A DNA stretch of 8,578 nucleotides from an uncultured Lachnobacterium sp. (GTDB lineage: Bacteria; Bacillota; Clostridia; Lachnospirales; Lachnospiraceae). The stretch is taken from assembly GCA_900548765.1 (NCBI GenBank), contig URLU01000092.1:1-8578 (forward strand), given 5' to 3'. Positions 1 to 6,035 of the stretch are shown piece after piece. The notes below the pieces were generated by a model. The model did no database searches. It was given only the letters and a program-made list of their open reading frames with translations, and had not been told where the DNA came from. The position numbers were made by a program, and so were the translations under genes. Each line of letters starts with the position of its first letter. Positions within the stretch are counted from its first letter, which is position 1.

Positions 1-368
1 GATTCGGAAAGGAATACGATGAGGATGGCGTGGAGCTGTCAGGCGGACAGGGACAAAAGATTGCCATAGCAAGAGCCCTGTATAAGAAAGCCAGCATGGT
101 GATTCTGGATGAGCCGGCATCTGCCCTCGACCCTATAGCTGAGGCTGAGATTTATGAGAAGTTCAACAGTCTGGTGGAGGATAAGACTGCTATCTATATT
201 TCCCACAGGATGTCATCCTCTGTATTCTGCGACAGGATTCTGATTATAGACGGGGGTACAGTGTCAGACTTTGATACACACGAAAACCTCATGAAAAAGA
301 CTGACAGCCTTTATTATAAGCTGTTTACATCCCAGGCAGAAAATTACAAGCTTGCCATTGAACAGTAA
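1..368 (+). CDS. ABC exporter ATP-binding domain, C-terminal fragment (5' end outside window)
   Basis: This is the last ~121 residues of an ABC transporter nucleotide-binding domain; the reading frame enters at base 3 and stops with TAA at 366-368. Visible in order are the signature motif LSGGQGQ followed by KIAIARAL, Walker B with the catalytic glutamate (MVILDEP), the D-loop (SALD) and the H-loop histidine (YISHR). The following segment, ILIIDGGTVSDFDTHENLM, is typical of exporter-type ATPases, usually a fused permease-ATPase polypeptide that hydrolyses ATP at the inner membrane face. Walker A, the Q-loop and any membrane domain lie upstream of the window, so neither the substrate nor the fusion can be seen. 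A GTG at base 30 could start an ORF, but it lies inside the conserved domain just before the signature motif, so it is not the true start. No clear terminator follows; the next promoter begins about 40 bp downstream. Confidence 0.93.
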   Translation, partial: FGKEYDEDGVELSGGQGQKIAIARALYKKASMVILDEPASALDPIAEAEIYEKFNSLVEDKTAIYISHRMSSSVFCDRILIIDGGTVSDFDTHENLMKKTDSLYYKLFTSQAENYKLAIEQ

Positions 369-409
369 TAACAGTAACTATATAACAGGTAAAAAGTAAT
401 GAGAAAATC

Positions 410-437
410 TTGAAATGTAGGAAACTCATGCTATAAT
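410..437 (+). promoter_or_regulatory. Sigma-A promoter of the chemotaxis receptor gene
   Basis: A -35 box TTGAAA (410-415) and a perfect -10 box TATAAT (432-437) are separated by 16 bp. A TG at 429-430 gives an extended -10 (TGCTATAAT). The predicted transcript starts near 444, leaving a leader of ~65 nt before the TTG start at 509. No motility-sigma (SigD-type) promoter is apparent, so this receptor appears to use housekeeping transcription. Confidence 0.8.
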
Positions 438-450
438 TGATATAGACGGC

Positions 451-482
451 GGGACGTGCAGTATTACAGGCTGGCACGTCCC
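451..482 (+). promoter_or_regulatory. Leader hairpin upstream of the chemotaxis receptor
   Basis: The perfect arms GGGACGTGC (451-459) and GCACGTCCC (474-482) enclose a 14-nt loop. The stem begins only a few nucleotides after the predicted transcription start and ends 13 nt before the GGAGG ribosome binding site. The bases after it (CATTTTAAC) are too poor in T for a confident terminator. It could be a 5' mRNA-stabilising stem, an attenuator or a protein-binding element. Confidence 0.5.
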
Positions 483-508
483 ATTTTAACGACACGGAGG
501 AAAAATAA

Positions 509-2008
509 TTGAACAATAATTTTAAGTACGCAGACAAGCATGAGCAGCTAAAGAGAGCAAACCAGTTCCTTGTAATGGGATATATGGCATTTTACATAAT
601 AGCACTTGCAATTATGTGGTCATTTTGTGGAATGGGAATACGTTCAACAGGTCTGGCAGGGACGTATACAGTGATTGTAGTTTTTGCGGCAGTCTTGACC
701 TATGCCATTGGCAGGAAAAAGGTGGATTCTGAACGATATAAATATGTGATGATGCCTGCAAATTTTATTATTGGATATTTAACTGGCTTTGCTTTTTCAC
801 AGGGATTTATGCAGCTTCTTATTCTATTCCCGATGATTGCATGTGTGCTGTATTATGATAAGAAGTTTACCAGAGTTGCAACAGCAGTATATGGTATTCT
901 TGAAGTTCTTATTACAGTAGGAAAGATATCTACCCATCAGAATCTTGAGAGTGACAGCGTTGTAAACCAGATATTTGTCACAGTTGTGTATTTTGTCTTA
1001 GTACTTTTATTTAATCTAATAACAGATGTTACTACCAAGTTTAATCATGACGCAATCGGTCAGGCTCAGTCTGATAAGGAAAAAATGCAGGCTATGCTGG
1101 ATGATGTTATGAAGGTAGCTTCTGAGGTTCGTAAGGGAACAGAGAACGCAATGGAGATTGTTAACTCACTTAACTCATCTACCGAGATAGTGAATGGAGC
1201 CATGAAGGATATTTCATCAAGTACATTAAGCACAGCGGAGAATATCCAGACCCAGACCACAATGACATCCAACATACAGGATGCTATTGAGAATACACTT
1301 GAAAGCTCAGAAAAGATGGTTTCATTTGCGAAGAAATCAGGAGAGCTTAACGATAAGTCGCTTGAGGTTATGAACCAGCTGAAGCAGCAGTCAGATGTGA
1401 TTTCTGATACCAACTCAGAGGTTGCAGATGCCATGAACGAGCTCAAAGACAGAACAGATGCAGTTAAGAGTATTGCAGATACTATTTTCTCTATCTCAAG
1501 CCAGACAAACCTTTTAGCCCTCAACGCTTCTATTGAGAGTGCCCGTGCAGGAGAGGCAGGAAGAGGCTTTGCAGTAGTAGCTGATGAAATCAGGCAGCTT
1601 GCGGAAAAAACAAGGGAAGAGACAGAGAGCATTGCTCATATTTCAGAGGAGCTTTCACATACCGCAGAGGTGGCCTCTAATGCAGTGCAGCAGTCTGTTT
1701 CAGCAACAGCAGCCCAGGAAGGAATGATTACAGAGGCATCAGAGAGCTTTGGTGAGATGAACGAGAATATGAATGACCTCATTCAGGAGATTAAGTCGGT
1801 GTCAGAGATGCTTAATAACTTATCAGCAGCTAACAACCAGATTGTTGATAATATCACAAATCTCTCAGCAACAACCCAGGAGGTTACAGCTTCGTCTGCC
1901 CAGGCGACAGACCTTTCTGTTGAGAACATGAACAATGCTGAGAGTGCCAAGGAACAGCTTAACAGTGTCATTGATGTATCCCATCAGCTTGATAAGTACT
2001 TACAGTAG
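509..2008 (+). CDS. Methyl-accepting chemotaxis protein, six-TM sensor type
   Basis: This transmembrane chemoreceptor would pass signals to the CheA/CheW array. The TTG start is chosen because GGAGG (496-500) lies 8 nt upstream. The N-terminal ~175 residues form about six hydrophobic helices (roughly 20-40, 48-67, 79-97, 100-116, 122-139, 151-173) with very short loops, so there is no large external ligand-binding domain. A long, Ser/Glu/Gln/Asn-rich coiled coil follows. The highly conserved signalling tip is SISSQTNLLALN at ~328-339, then the stretch with E349, R352 and F354, then VVADEIRQLAE. No clear HAMP domain is seen between the last TM helix and the coiled coil. There is no C-terminal CheR-tethering pentapeptide; the protein ends in DKYLQ. 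At 499 aa it is a normal length. The cue is unknown; sensing through the membrane segment itself is inferred. It appears to be a single-gene transcript. Confidence 0.95.
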   Translation: MNNNFKYADKHEQLKRANQFLVMGYMAFYIIALAIMWSFCGMGIRSTGLAGTYTVIVVFAAVLTYAIGRKKVDSERYKYVMMPANFIIGYLTGFAFSQGFMQLLILFPMIACVLYYDKKFTRVATAVYGILEVLITVGKISTHQNLESDSVVNQIFVTVVYFVLVLLFNLITDVTTKFNHDAIGQAQSDKEKMQAMLDDVMKVASEVRKGTENAMEIVNSLNSSTEIVNGAMKDISSSTLSTAENIQTQTTMTSNIQDAIENTLESSEKMVSFAKKSGELNDKSLEVMNQLKQQSDVISDTNSEVADAMNELKDRTDAVKSIADTIFSISSQTNLLALNASIESARAGEAGRGFAVVADEIRQLAEKTREETESIAHISEELSHTAEVASNAVQQSVSATAAQEGMITEASESFGEMNENMNDLIQEIKSVSEMLNNLSAANNQIVDNITNLSATTQEVTASSAQATDLSVENMNNAESAKEQLNSVIDVSHQLDKYLQ

Positions 2009-2030
2009 CTTAATGCATATTTTACCTAAG

Positions 2031-2061
2031 CGGCAGAGATGTATTCTCTGCCGTATTTATA
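2031..2061 (+). terminator. Probable intrinsic terminator of the chemotaxis receptor gene
   Basis: A perfect 9-bp stem, CGGCAGAGA (2031-2039) with TCTCTGCCG (2045-2053), closes a 5-nt loop 22 nt after the receptor stop codon. It is followed by TATTTATA, a broken T-tract, so termination may be partial. Its position argues against the next gene starting upstream of it. Confidence 0.65.
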
Positions 2062-2117
2062 TACCAAGGTATGCTACAGAAGCTGCCCCAGGCTATGAGA
2101 CAGAACCGGCACTTGAG

Positions 2118-2747
2118 ATGACATTAATGCCGAAGCTGTCTGGTCAGGCTTATGCACAGACAAGTGTGGAGAAAACACAGCAGTCAATTCAGAATAACTT
2201 AAGCCGATCGCAGCCAGTGAAGCCACAGGCAGCAATGCAGCAGTCGCCGCAAGCGGTACCAGTGCAGCCACAAGTACAGTCTGCATACACTCAGCAACAG
2301 CAGACGCAACAGATGAATAATGCCACCCAACAAAATTCTTATGTACACCCAGTACAGATGTCATATGTGGACATGGAGAATCTCAAGGGCATGGCGAAGA
2401 CAAAGATAATGGCAGACGACAGGGAAGGCGCCTGTGCCATATTTATGCAGCTGTCAGCAGCAGGTGACTGTAATGCTATGTATACAGAGATATCAAAGAT
2501 ATATAATAGTAACAAAGAGGTAAAGAAGAACCCGGAGGCTGCTATATTCTGGTATCAAAAATGCATAGAGACAATAAAGGACAGCTGGACAGTGTCACTG
2601 GCAGAAAACAGGCTGGGTGAGATATACTCAAACGGACTTGGAGTGAAAAAGGACCATGAGCTTGCAGAAAAATATTATAGAAGCAGTGCGTCAAAGGGAA
2701 ACCCATATGCCAAAAAGAAATTTGTGGCAGGAAAATATGTAAAATAA
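2118..2747 (+). CDS. Q/P-rich protein with two Sel1-like repeats; start uncertain, possibly 5'-truncated
   Basis: From the first ATG after the upstream terminator the product is 209 aa. Residues ~10-95 are a low-complexity linker rich in Gln, Pro, Ala and Thr. The C-terminal part holds two Sel1-like (TPR-like) helical repeats at about 117-150 and 160-196. The second is the clearer, with LGEIYSNGLGVKKD followed by A..YY; the first has IYNSNKEVKKN followed by A.FWY. Such repeats usually mediate protein-protein interactions; no enzymatic motif is seen. The start is doubtful. Neither 2118 nor 2127 has a good Shine-Dalgarno, and the coding-like frame (YATEAAPGYETEPALE) extends upstream to about 2069 with no start codon. 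An in-frame ATG at 2013 would read through the terminator hairpin and also lacks an RBS. No promoter was recognised. An original N-terminal domain may have been lost. Confidence is good for the C-terminal half and low for the start. Confidence 0.72.
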   Translation: MTLMPKLSGQAYAQTSVEKTQQSIQNNLSRSQPVKPQAAMQQSPQAVPVQPQVQSAYTQQQQTQQMNNATQQNSYVHPVQMSYVDMENLKGMAKTKIMADDREGACAIFMQLSAAGDCNAMYTEISKIYNSNKEVKKNPEAAIFWYQKCIETIKDSWTVSLAENRLGEIYSNGLGVKKDHELAEKYYRSSASKGNPYAKKKFVAGKYVK

Positions 2748-2798
2748 ATAGTAATGTATGGAAATATTGTACATAAAAACAAACAAGAGCTTTATTAC

Positions 2799-2827
2799 TT
2801 ATCATGTGCAAGAGCACATGATATAAT
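2799..2827 (+). promoter_or_regulatory. Promoter of the hydrogenase-maturation leader, with operator-like dyad in the spacer
   Basis: A -35 box TTATCA (2799-2804), 17 bp of spacer and a perfect -10 TATAAT (2822-2827) form a good sigma-A promoter with a predicted start near 2834. The perfect inverted repeat TATCATGTGC (2800-2809) / GCACATGATA (2814-2823), with centre AAGA, fills the spacer and overlaps both boxes. A dimeric protein bound there should block RNA polymerase. It does not match the Rex, Fur or LexA consensus patterns I know. No T-tract follows, so it is not a terminator. Confidence 0.78.
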
Positions 2828-2870
2828 GAATTTAACTTTCTGACACCAAAACGTAGTTGAGGTGAAAGAT

Positions 2871-2918
2871 ATGGCTGAAATGATTATTGAATCAGGGGCA
2901 GAATACCTCTGGTTTTAG
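2871..2918 (+). CDS. Putative 15-aa leader peptide upstream of the hydrogenase maturation operon
   Basis: The short ORF encodes MAEMIIESGAEYLWF and ends at TAG. Support comes from context: a purine-rich ribosome binding site GAGGTG (2859-2864) sits 6 nt before ATG, a strong promoter lies ~45 nt upstream, and the stop codon overlaps the first bases of an intrinsic terminator. The peptide has no TM segment and no run of one amino acid typical of biosynthetic attenuators, although it ends in aromatic residues (Y, W, F). It may be a regulatory leader peptide whose translation controls the terminator, or the ORF may be incidental within a structured RNA. I recognise no homologue. Confidence 0.45.
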   Translation: MAEMIIESGAEYLWF

Positions 2919-2948
2919 AGCTGTATCGTCAGATACAGCTCTTTTTTT
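2917..2948 (+). terminator. Strong intrinsic terminator/attenuator in the hydrogenase maturation leader
   Basis: A perfect 11-bp stem, AGAGCTGTATC (2917-2927) with GATACAGCTCT (2932-2942), closes a GTCA loop and is followed directly by six further T residues (2943-2948). It lies ~83 nt after the predicted start and ~108 nt before the first operon gene. I see no clear promoter between it and 3057, so operon expression from the upstream promoter would require read-through. Confidence 0.88.
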
Positions 2949-2973
2949 GCCTTAGTATGCAGCCGAAGTTGTA

Positions 2974-3056
2974 CCAGGCAAACAATACCAATCAAGCAGT
3001 ATGAAAGCCAAGCAGTACAAAAACCAGGCAATACAAAAATAAGCAAGAGGTAAAAA
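2974..3056 (+). repeat. Degenerate ~16-bp tandem repeat running into the regulator's RBS
   Basis: Adjacent copies are TCAAGCAGTATGAAAG (2992-3007), CCAAGCAGTACAAAAA (3008-3023) and CCAGGCAATACAAAAA (3024-3039). Weaker flanking copies lie at 2974-2990 and 3040-3056. The last copy carries the ribosome binding site AGAGG (3046-3050) of the TM1266-like gene. The middle two copies differ at two positions. The stretch is A-rich and poor in secondary structure. Confidence 0.55.
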
Positions 3057-3320
3057 ATGGAAACAAGGGTAGCCTTAATAGGAATAATAGTTGAAAAACC
3101 AGAATCAGTTGAAGTGCTAAATCAGATTTTGCACGAGAACAGCAGATACATAATCGGCAGAATGGGTCTCCCATATCACAAGAGAAATGTAAACATTATA
3201 AGTATCGCCATAGATGCCCCACAGGATGTGATAAACACTGTAACAGGCAGAATTGGCAGATTAGACGGAATGACAGCCAAGACAGTTTACTCAAATGTGT
3301 ATGGAACTGAGGAAACATAA
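3057..3320 (+). CDS. TM1266-family small regulator of the iron-only hydrogenase system
   Basis: This 87-aa protein matches in size, sequence character and location the family named for Thermotoga maritima TM1266, which is habitually encoded next to hydE, hydG and hydF and annotated as a putative iron-only hydrogenase system regulator. The N-terminal VALIGIIVEKPESVEVLNQIL and the later INIISIAIDAPQD-like segment (here VNIISIAIDAPQD) give the beta-alpha-beta pattern of a small ferredoxin-like (ACT/NikR C-terminal-like) fold. No helix-turn-helix or metal-binding Cys cluster is visible, so DNA binding is not evident from sequence; ligand sensing or partner binding is equally possible. The ATG has AGAGG 6 nt upstream. 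Its TAA overlaps the hydE ATG by one base (TAATG), implying translational coupling. The function is a family-level inference; the identification is firm. Confidence 0.9.
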   Translation: METRVALIGIIVEKPESVEVLNQILHENSRYIIGRMGLPYHKRNVNIISIAIDAPQDVINTVTGRIGRLDGMTAKTVYSNVYGTEET

Positions 3321-4369
3321 TGGGAAAAATTACAGAAATTGTAGATAATGTCAGAAGAAGTCAGGACATATCCTATGACCAGTTTGCAGAGCTGATGACA
3401 CTAGAGGATAAAGCTGATATAGAGTATTTACGCCAGACTGCCAGAGCAGCGGCGGATTCTGTGTATGGCAAAAATGTGTATGTTAGAGGCCTTATTGAAT
3501 TCACAAACTATTGCAAAAATGACTGCTATTACTGCGGTATACGGCACAGTAACAGGGGAGCAGACCGCTACCGGCTCACAGATGAACAGATAATGGAATG
3601 CTGTCAGGCAGGCTATGAGCTTGGTTTCAGAACCTTTGTCCTGCAGGGAGGCGAAGACCCTTATTACACAGATGACAGGATATGCAGCCTTGTAGCTCAG
3701 ATAAAGAGCCTGTACCCGGACTGTGCTGTGACCATTTCCATAGGAGAAAAGGAAAAAGAGAGCTATCAGAAGTATTTTGAAGCCGGGGCAGACAGATATC
3801 TGCTCAGACATGAGACGGCAAACGACTGCCATTACAGCAGGCTGCATCCACCCAAAATGAAGCTTGAGCACAGAAAGCAGTGCCTTAGAGACTTGAAGGA
3901 AATAGGCTATCAGGTGGGAGCAGGCTTTATGGTGGGCTCACCGGGGCAGACTCTGGAGACCCTGTATGGCGATATGCGTTTTATAAAAGAGCTTGAGCCG
4001 CACATGGTAGGAATCGGACCATTTATTCCACAGCACGCCACTCCTTTTAAGGATGAAAAGCCAGGGACACTTGAAGATACACTAAGGCTTTTATCAATAA
4101 TAAGGCTTATACATCCCCATGTCCTGCTTCCGGCCACCACAGCCCTTGGCACCATACACCCACTGGGCAGGGAAAAGGGCATACTTGCAGGAGCAAATGT
4201 AGTGATGCCCAACCTGTCACCAGTCAGTGTGAGAAAAAAGTACGAACTGTATGACAACAAGATCTGTACAGGTGATGAGGCAGCAGAGTGCAGGAGCTGT
4301 TTACAGGGCAGGATGAGGAAAATAGGATATGATATTCCTGTGGACAGAGGAGACTGCATAATGAAATAA
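3320..4369 (+). CDS. hydE: [FeFe]-hydrogenase H-cluster radical SAM maturase HydE
   Basis: HydE is a cytoplasmic radical SAM enzyme that acts on the HydG-derived organometallic iron species during assembly of the 2Fe subcluster. The 349-aa length is normal. The radical SAM cluster motif CKNDCYYC gives C65, C69 and C72 (CX3CX2C), and the SAM-binding GGED is at 110-113. The C-terminal second-cluster motif CX7CX2C is intact at C316, C324 and C327, as in T. maritima HydE; many homologues lack it and it is not essential there. The context EFTNYCKNDCYYCGIR separates it from biotin synthase. Translation starts at the ATG overlapping the preceding stop, with GAGGAAA (3309-3315) as RBS. Codon use is strongly ATA- and AGA/AGG-biased, unlike hydG. 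A 203-nt gap follows. Confidence 0.96.
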   Translation: MGKITEIVDNVRRSQDISYDQFAELMTLEDKADIEYLRQTARAAADSVYGKNVYVRGLIEFTNYCKNDCYYCGIRHSNRGADRYRLTDEQIMECCQAGYELGFRTFVLQGGEDPYYTDDRICSLVAQIKSLYPDCAVTISIGEKEKESYQKYFEAGADRYLLRHETANDCHYSRLHPPKMKLEHRKQCLRDLKEIGYQVGAGFMVGSPGQTLETLYGDMRFIKELEPHMVGIGPFIPQHATPFKDEKPGTLEDTLRLLSIIRLIHPHVLLPATTALGTIHPLGREKGILAGANVVMPNLSPVSVRKKYELYDNKICTGDEAAECRSCLQGRMRKIGYDIPVDRGDCIMK

Positions 4370-4572
4370 TTTTCCAGCATAAAGGATATGAAACAGACCT
4401 GGCATAGAATTATTTTACAGAGAAATATGAGGGCAATTATATATCAGACCTGTAATCTGCACTGTGGAATCAGATATAGATTAGGTGAAAATAAGGGCGG
4501 ATTTGATAGGCAGAAACAAAATACATAATAAGATTGATAAAAAAATACATACATATAGGAAAGAGGAGAAAA
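4370..4572 (+). other. hydE-hydG intergenic gap with a candidate internal promoter
   Basis: This gap is unusually long for the interior of the operon. A possible promoter for hydG is TTGATA (4503-4508) followed after 17 bp by TAATAA (4526-4531), or after 15 bp by CATAAT (4524-4529). A 33-codon ORF, ATG 4427 to TAA 4528, encodes a peptide containing CNLHCGIR but has no good RBS. The octamer CAGACCTG occurs twice (near 4394 and 4445). There is no intrinsic terminator and no recognisable riboswitch. The RBS of hydG, AGAGGAGA, closes the gap. Confidence 0.5.
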
Positions 4573-6006
4573 ATGTACAACGTAAAATCATTAAAAGCAG
4601 ATGAATTTATCTCAGATGAGGAGATAAGAGAGACACTGGCATATGCAGATGCAAACAAAGATAACATAGAAGTTATCGATGCAATTATCGCTAAAGCGAA
4701 GGAAAGAAAGGGACTTACCCATCGTGAAGCATCAGTGCTTTTAGCCTGTGAAAATGAGGAGAAATTAAATGAGGTATATGAGTTAGCACGTCAGATAAAG
4801 AAGGATTATTACGGAAACAGAATCGTGCTTTTTGCACCACTTTATCTGTCTAATTATTGTGTAAATGGATGCGTTTACTGCCCATATCATGCAAAAAATA
4901 AGCATATCCCAAGAAAGAAGCTGACTCAGGAGGAAATCCGTCAGGAGGTAATCGCCCTTCAGGACATGGGACACAAGAGACTTGCTATTGAGGCTGGTGA
5001 GGATCCTGTAAACAACCCTCTTGAGTACATACTTGAGAGTATCAAGACAATTTACAGCATCCAGCACAAAAACGGTGCAATCAGACGTGTGAATGTAAAC
5101 ATCGCTGCAACTACGGTTGAGGATTACAGAAAGCTAAAGGAAGCAGGAATCGGTACATATATTTTATTCCAGGAGACTTACAACAGGGAGAGTTATGAAC
5201 AGCTTCATCCAACAGGACCGAAGCATGACTATGCATGGCATACAGAGGCTATGGACAGAGCCATGGAGGGTGGAATTGATGATGTAGGACTTGGAGTGCT
5301 TTTCGGACTTGAGCAGTACAGATATGAGTTTGCAGGAATCCTCATGCATGCAGAGCACCTTGAGGCTGTTCACGGAGTTGGACCACATACAATCAGTGTG
5401 CCACGAGTACGTCCTGCTGATGACATCAACCCGGACGAGTTTGACAACGGAATCTCTGATGATATTTTTGAAAAAATCGTTGCTCTTATCCGTGTCGCTG
5501 TACCATACACAGGAATGATTATCTCAACCAGAGAATCACAGAAGGTAAGGGAAAGAGTGCTTGAGCTTGGTATTTCCCAGATATCAGGCGGTTCAAGAAC
5601 ATCTGTAGGCGGCTATGCTGAGGATGAGGACAGAGAGCATGTAAACAGGGATGAGGACACATCGCAGTTTGATGTAAACGATAATCGTACTTTGGATGAA
5701 ATCGTAAAGTGGCTTATTGACATGGACTATATTCCATCATTCTGTACAGCCTGCTACAGAGAGGGCAGAACCGGTGACAGATTTATGGCACTTTGCAAGA
5801 GCATGCAGATATTAAACTGCTGTCATCCAAATGCACTTATGACCTTGAAGGAGTATCTGGAGGATTATGCTGCCCCTGAGACAAGAGAGGCCGGCATGAA
5901 GCTTATTGAGCGTGAACTGGAGAAAATTACTAATCCAAAGGTTAAGCAGACCTGCTACGACCATATCCATGATATTGCAGATGGAATGCGTGATTTCCGT
6001 TTCTAA
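4573..6006 (+). CDS. hydG: [FeFe]-hydrogenase H-cluster radical SAM maturase HydG (tyrosine lyase)
   Basis: HydG cleaves tyrosine to p-cresol and a dehydroglycine fragment, from which the CO and cyanide ligands of the H-cluster are made as an Fe-CO-CN synthon. The 477-aa length is standard. The radical SAM motif CVNGCVYC gives C96, C100 and C103. The C-terminal auxiliary-cluster motif, CTAC followed by a third cysteine at the family spacing (C391, C394, C417; CX2CX22C), distinguishes HydG from the related thiamine enzyme ThiH. The ATG at 4573 is chosen because AGAGGAGA lies directly upstream; a start 13 codons earlier has no RBS. Codon choice is distinctive: Ile is mostly ATC and Arg often CGT, in contrast to the ATA/AGA-rich hydE, suggesting selection for high expression or a different history. 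The 203-nt gap upstream may hold its own promoter. Confidence 0.97.
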   Translation: MYNVKSLKADEFISDEEIRETLAYADANKDNIEVIDAIIAKAKERKGLTHREASVLLACENEEKLNEVYELARQIKKDYYGNRIVLFAPLYLSNYCVNGCVYCPYHAKNKHIPRKKLTQEEIRQEVIALQDMGHKRLAIEAGEDPVNNPLEYILESIKTIYSIQHKNGAIRRVNVNIAATTVEDYRKLKEAGIGTYILFQETYNRESYEQLHPTGPKHDYAWHTEAMDRAMEGGIDDVGLGVLFGLEQYRYEFAGILMHAEHLEAVHGVGPHTISVPRVRPADDINPDEFDNGISDDIFEKIVALIRVAVPYTGMIISTRESQKVRERVLELGISQISGGSRTSVGGYAEDEDREHVNRDEDTSQFDVNDNRTLDEIVKWLIDMDYIPSFCTACYREGRTGDRFMALCKSMQILNCCHPNALMTLKEYLEDYAAPETREAGMKLIERELEKITNPKVKQTCYDHIHDIADGMRDFRF

Positions 6007-6035
6007 ATAATAGGATAATAGGGAGATATTGTGAT

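Noticed and set aside
444..508. c-di-GMP riboswitch in the chemoreceptor leader
   Set aside because: The leader is only ~65 nt, has a single hairpin and none of the two-helix core with conserved loop expected of that riboswitch.
1066..1632. 188-codon open frame on the minus strand within the chemoreceptor gene
   Set aside because: It mirrors the Glu/Ala/Ser-rich coiled-coil coding sequence; the + strand signalling domain is unmistakable, so this is a shadow.
1935..2747. Sel1-repeat protein starting at ATG 1935, overlapping the chemoreceptor by 74 nt
   Set aside because: The added N-terminal sequence is the out-of-frame reading of conserved receptor codons and of the terminator; no RBS.
2800..2823. 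Dyad read as a terminator of the Sel1-repeat gene
   Set aside because: The stem is long, but the following bases are TAATGAAT with no T-tract, and it sits exactly between promoter boxes; operator is the better reading.
4534..4572. Longer HydG start 13 codons upstream
   Set aside because: There is no Shine-Dalgarno before it, whereas AGAGGAGA precedes the ATG at 4573, which also gives the normal HydG length.
4573..6006. ThiH (thiamine tyrosine lyase) instead of HydG
   Set aside because: The C-terminal CX2CX22C auxiliary-cluster motif and the hydE/hydF neighbours identify HydG.
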